Of a stretch of 64,000 nucleotides of DNA, positions 61,243 through 64,000 are shown one piece after another. The notes under the pieces were generated by a model. It saw only the letters and a list, made by a program, of their open reading frames with translations, had not been told where the DNA came from and made no database searches. The first letter of the stretch is position 1. Every line of letters starts with the position of its first letter. Location: assembly GCA_020636325.1 (NCBI GenBank), contig JACJYC010000026.1, positions 1 to 64,000 of the forward strand. The letters are read 5' to 3'. The stretch comes from Lewinellaceae bacterium (GTDB lineage Bacteria > Bacteroidota > Bacteroidia > Chitinophagales > Saprospiraceae). The translations under genes and the position numbers were made by a program.

Positions 61243-62910
61243 ATGAGCGAGGAAAGACCATGGTTGAAACATTATCCCAAAGGCGTGCCCGCCAATATCG
61301 ATCCGGATGCCTATCCGACCCTGGTAGCCATGCTGGAAGACGTGTTCAAAAAATACGGCAGCCGGCCGGCGTTCACCTGCATGGGCAAGACGCTGAGCTT
61401 TGATCAGGTGGATAAACTGTCCCGGCAGTTCGGGGCCTACCTGCACTCCCGCGGTCTTGAGCCCGGCGACCGGATCGCGCTGATGATGCCCAACCTGCTG
61501 CAATATCCGATCGTACTTTTCGGCGCTATGCGGGCCGGCCTGATCGTGGTGAATACCAACCCGTTGTACACGCCGCGCGAGATGCTGCATCAGTTCACCG
61601 ATTCGGGTTGCAAGGCCATTGTGATCGCGGAGAACTTTGCGGCCAACCTGGAGAAGATCCTCGGCGAGACCCAGATCAAGACGGTCATCCTGACCAGCAT
61701 CGGTGAAATGCTCGGCGCGGTCAAAGGCCGGTTGGTCAATTTTGCTGTGCGCTCCATCCGGAAAATGGTGCCGAAATACAGCCTGTCCAATACCGTGAGT
61801 TTTTCGGACGCCCTGAAACAGGGCCGGCGATTCACCATCAAGCCCTTTACCGGCAGCCCCGATGATGTGATCGTGCACCAATATACCGGAGGGACTACGG
61901 GCGTGTCGAAAGGCGCCATGCTGACCAACCGCAACCTGGTGGCCAACATGCAGCAGGTCAGGGCGTGGATGTTGCCGTTTTTCATGGAAAAGGACGAGAT
62001 CGCGATCTGCCCGCTGCCGCTGTACCATATCTTCGCATTTACCGTCAACTGCCTGGTGCTGATGAGCATCGGGGCTCAGAATATTCTCGTCACCAATGCC
62101 CGCGACCTGAAATCGGTGGCCAAGGTCTTTCAAAAATACCCCATCACCATGATGACCGGGGTGAATACGCTGTTCAACGGACTGGTCAATAATCCTGATT
62201 TCCAGAAGGTGCAATTCGGCGCGCTCAAGATCACGGTCGGGGGCGGCATGGCCGTCCAGCGCCCTGTGGCCGAAAAATGGCAGCAGCTGACGGGGTGTTT
62301 CCTGACCGAAGGATTCGGCATGACGGAATCTTCGCCGGTTGTGACGGTCAATCCGCTCGACGGTACCGGCCGCCTCGGTTCTATCGGCCTGCCCGTGCCC
62401 AGTACGGATGTGCGCATTGTGGATGTGGACACCAAGGCCGTTCTGGGACCCGGCCAGCCCGGAGAGATCCAGGTGAAGGGCCCGCAGGTGATGAAAGGGT
62501 ATTACAACCGCCCCGACGAGACCGCCAAAACGATCATAGACGGCGGCTGGCTCTGCACCGGCGATATCGGCCAGATGTCGGAAGACGGGTTCTTCCAGAT
62601 CGTGGACCGCAAGAAGGATATGATCCTCGTTTCCGGCTTCAACGTATATCCCAACGAGGTGGAAGAAGTGGTGGCCGGGCATCCCAAAGTGCTGGAAGCG
62701 GCCGCCATCGGCATCCCGGATGAAAAATCCGGCGAAGTGGTCAAATTGTTTGTGGTGAAAAAGGACAAGTCGCTCACCGAGGCCGAACTCAAGGCCTATT
62801 GCCGCGAAAACATGACGGGGTACAAACAGCCCAAGGTCATCGAATTCCGGACGGAGTTGCCGAAGACGAACGTGGGGAAGATCTTGCGGCGGGCGTTGAG
62901 GGATGCTTGA
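61243..62910 (+). CDS. Long-chain fatty acid--CoA ligase
   Basis: A 555-residue AMP-forming acyl-CoA synthetase (FadD-like) that activates long-chain fatty acids. The phosphate-binding loop YTGGTTGVSKGAM is at about 214-226; GFGMTESSP (about 358-366) is motif A5; WLCTGDIG (about 435-442) and the RKKDMILVSGFNVYPNEVEE linker/A8 region (about 453-472) follow; the conserved Lys near the C-terminus is in KTNVGKILRR. The start at ATG 61243 fits the family. Single gene, divergent from rpsA, so expression is independent. Likely used for fatty-acid catabolism or lipid recycling. Confidence 0.93.
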   Translation: MSEERPWLKHYPKGVPANIDPDAYPTLVAMLEDVFKKYGSRPAFTCMGKTLSFDQVDKLSRQFGAYLHSRGLEPGDRIALMMPNLLQYPIVLFGAMRAGLIVVNTNPLYTPREMLHQFTDSGCKAIVIAENFAANLEKILGETQIKTVILTSIGEMLGAVKGRLVNFAVRSIRKMVPKYSLSNTVSFSDALKQGRRFTIKPFTGSPDDVIVHQYTGGTTGVSKGAMLTNRNLVANMQQVRAWMLPFFMEKDEIAICPLPLYHIFAFTVNCLVLMSIGAQNILVTNARDLKSVAKVFQKYPITMMTGVNTLFNGLVNNPDFQKVQFGALKITVGGGMAVQRPVAEKWQQLTGCFLTEGFGMTESSPVVTVNPLDGTGRLGSIGLPVPSTDVRIVDVDTKAVLGPGQPGEIQVKGPQVMKGYYNRPDETAKTIIDGGWLCTGDIGQMSEDGFFQIVDRKKDMILVSGFNVYPNEVEEVVAGHPKVLEAAAIGIPDEKSGEVVKLFVVKKDKSLTEAELKAYCRENMTGYKQPKVIEFRTELPKTNVGKILRRALRDA

Positions 62911-62945
62911 GGCTGCCCGCCGCCTTAGGGCTATGGCGGACGGGG

Positions 62946-63150
62946 ATGCTTGATACTGGGTGCTTGATGCTGGATACTTGATGCTGGATACTTGATGCTG
63001 GGTGCTTGATGTTGGATACTTGATGCTGGGTGCTTGATGTTGGATACTTGATGCTGGATACTTGATGCTGGATACTTGATGCTGGGTGCTTGATGCTGGG
63101 TGCTTGATGCTGGATACTTGATGCTGGGCACTTGATGCTTGATACTGGAT
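62946..63150. repeat. 14-bp tandem repeat (CTTGATGCTGGATA)
   Basis: About fourteen head-to-tail copies of CTTGATGCTGGATA and its variant CTTGATGCTGGGTG. There are no spacers, so it is not a CRISPR array. It begins about 35 bp after the acyl-CoA ligase stop codon. Confidence 0.9.
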
Positions 63151-63371
63151 ACTGCACTTCGGCCTCCGGTCGACGAAGTCTTTGCCTATGGCCGACGGAG
63201 TCGGCTTCGCTCAGTGTGAAGGTACTGCCCGCCTTCGCCTGGGGCTATGGCGGACGGGGGATGCTACGTATTTAAGGCATTTTATCTGAAAAAGCTTCAC
63301 TAACATTCTCCTCTGCTTTTTATTCAGGCATTTCTACCGGCAAAAGTTAAGGGGATGCTTATCAATATGCT

Positions 63372-63494
63372 ATGGATGCCATTTGTCTTTTAAATAGAAG
63401 TGAAATTTTTTATGATCCGGTAAAGGAAGAAATTCCCGAAGGGGTGGTGGAAGACCTGGTGTTCGATTATGAAAAACCTTATTATATACTCTAG
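63372..63494 (+). pseudogene. Short open frame, possible gene remnant
   Basis: Forty codons (MDAICLLNRSEIFYDPVKEE, ending DYEKPYYIL). The frame is open for eleven codons before the ATG as well (GDAYQYA). The composition is protein-like, but there is no recognised domain or clear start signal. It ends 26 bases before the next gene and may be the tail of a broken gene. Low certainty. Confidence 0.3.
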
Positions 63495-63519
63495 GCAGAA
63501 AAGGCGCCGTTAAGCTGAT

Positions 63520-64000
63520 ATGCAAAGATTTGAAAAATGGGTTGAGGTTTATGTCCGACTGTTAAATGCTGACCAGGAAAGTGCGCTGGTTCCCACAGAA
63601 CTGGAAAAACTTGCGCTGGCAGCTTACCTGATCGGCAGGGATGCGGAAAGTTTTCAGCTTCTGGAACGCGCTCACCAGGGGTATCTCGATCAGGATAAGA
63701 TTAAACCAGCTGTACGGTGTGCTTTTTGGTTGGGGTTAATGTTGATGAATGCCGGTGAAAAGGCCCGAAGCGGCGGATGGTTTGCCAGAGGCGAAAGGCT
63801 TATCAGCGATGAACACCCTGAAGACAGCCCGGAGAAAGGTTTGCTTCTCATTCCGAAGGCATTAGGTGAGCTCTCGGCAGGACATGGCGCCGAAGCCCAA
63901 CGGATATTTGAACGGGTTGTATCAGCCGGTGAACAATTTCGCAATGTTGACCTGCTTGCGCTCGGCAGGTTGGGGTTAGGACAGGCAATGATCCGGCAGG
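63520..64000 (+). CDS. TPR-type regulator, N-terminal part (LuxR-family-like), runs off the window
   Basis: 160 codons are visible and the frame stays open to the window edge. The protein is a helical TPR-like array: LEKLALAAYLIGRDAESFQL, then ERAHQGYLD, AVRCAFWLGLMLMNAGEKAR, then GGWFARGERLI. This pattern is typical of the N-terminal half of a family of LuxR-type HTH regulators common in Actinobacteria and Proteobacteria; the HTH itself would lie outside the window. ATG 63520 overlaps no other gene. The regulator assignment is therefore inference; a plain TPR protein is the alternative. Confidence 0.6.
   Translation, partial: MQRFEKWVEVYVRLLNADQESALVPTELEKLALAAYLIGRDAESFQLLERAHQGYLDQDKIKPAVRCAFWLGLMLMNAGEKARSGGWFARGERLISDEHPEDSPEKGLLLIPKALGELSAGHGAEAQRIFERVVSAGEQFRNVDLLALGRLGLGQAMIRQ

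Larger units (their letters stand above)
62911..63519. other. Repeat-rich intergenic region
   Basis: Contains two GGCTATGGCGGACGG elements (about 62930 and 63243), the 14-bp tandem array (62946-63150), a CGACGAAGTCTTTGCC...GACGGAGTCGGC block (about 63167-63210, matching 6637-6673), and a small open frame at 63372-63494. No intact gene of known family. Confidence 0.75.

Noticed and set aside
62946..63150. CRISPR-like repeated array
   Set aside because: Units are 14 bp and directly adjacent without unique spacers; no cas genes are present.

Overview
The window comes from a Bacteroidota chromosome, most likely a Saprospiraceae-like (Chitinophagia/Saprospiria) lineage. Evidence: sprA of the type IX secretion/gliding machinery next to ruvA; the gene order pheT - coiled-coil gene - zapA - rny; two proteins ending in type A T9SS sorting domains; -7 promoter boxes of the TAnnTTTG type; an outer-membrane beta-barrel/CarboxypepD-reg receptor. 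G+C looks mid-50s % by eye, high for the phylum. I saw no rRNA, tRNA, insertion sequence, prophage or true CRISPR array.

Layout. 0.4-8.5 kb: an SDR oxidoreductase, a minus-strand trio of uncharacterised membrane proteins, a Nudix hydrolase, a DJ-1/PfpI protein, an ABC-F ATPase, an M28 peptidase and a YjbR/MmcQ protein. 8.8-17.9 kb: a cut-off discoidin-type lectin start, an outer-membrane receptor, a GH172 (DUF2961) hydrolase, an FtsX/MacB-type permease and a GH109-like oxidoreductase-fold glycosidase; this block looks glycan-oriented. 17.9-26 kb: AlkD-type DNA glycosylase convergent with a Pif1/RecD-like helicase, a CotH-kinase-family surface protein whose 5' end appears fused to a toxin-antitoxin remnant, a PlsC-type acyltransferase, a di-haem cytochrome and a small membrane protein. 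26-32.7 kb: one 2216-residue secreted multidomain protein (HYR, choice-of-anchor L, seven-bladed FDPG propeller, T9SS tail). 33-35.6 kb: small uncharacterised genes and a methyltransferase remnant.

35.8-42.5 kb: a TetR regulator with a perfect operator inside its own promoter, followed by TolC, membrane-fusion lipoprotein and RND permease, a complete tripartite efflux system; a sequence matching the operator lies in front of tolC. 42.6-56 kb: housekeeping genes pheT, a ZapB-like coiled coil, zapA, rny (RNase Y), ruvA and sprA, the last closed by a strong terminator. 57.4-63 kb: obg and rpsA (both minus strand) and a long-chain acyl-CoA ligase. The window ends inside a TPR-type, possibly LuxR-family, regulator.

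The most unusual property is in the intergenic DNA. Several families of short repeats fill many gaps: hairpin modules (ACATGGCGGACCTGACGG; CGACGGAAAATCTTCCGTCG; GGTCCGTAGGACC; GTCCGCCATAGCC) and simple tandem repeats of about 7-15 bp. Three gene starts (discoidin, PIN toxin, methyltransferase) are cut off after 20-75 codons, two of them next to such repeats, which suggests repeat-associated rearrangement. No clear new defence or metabolic system was found; the best candidates for something undescribed are these repeat families and the uncharacterised membrane trio at 1.2-3.1 kb.
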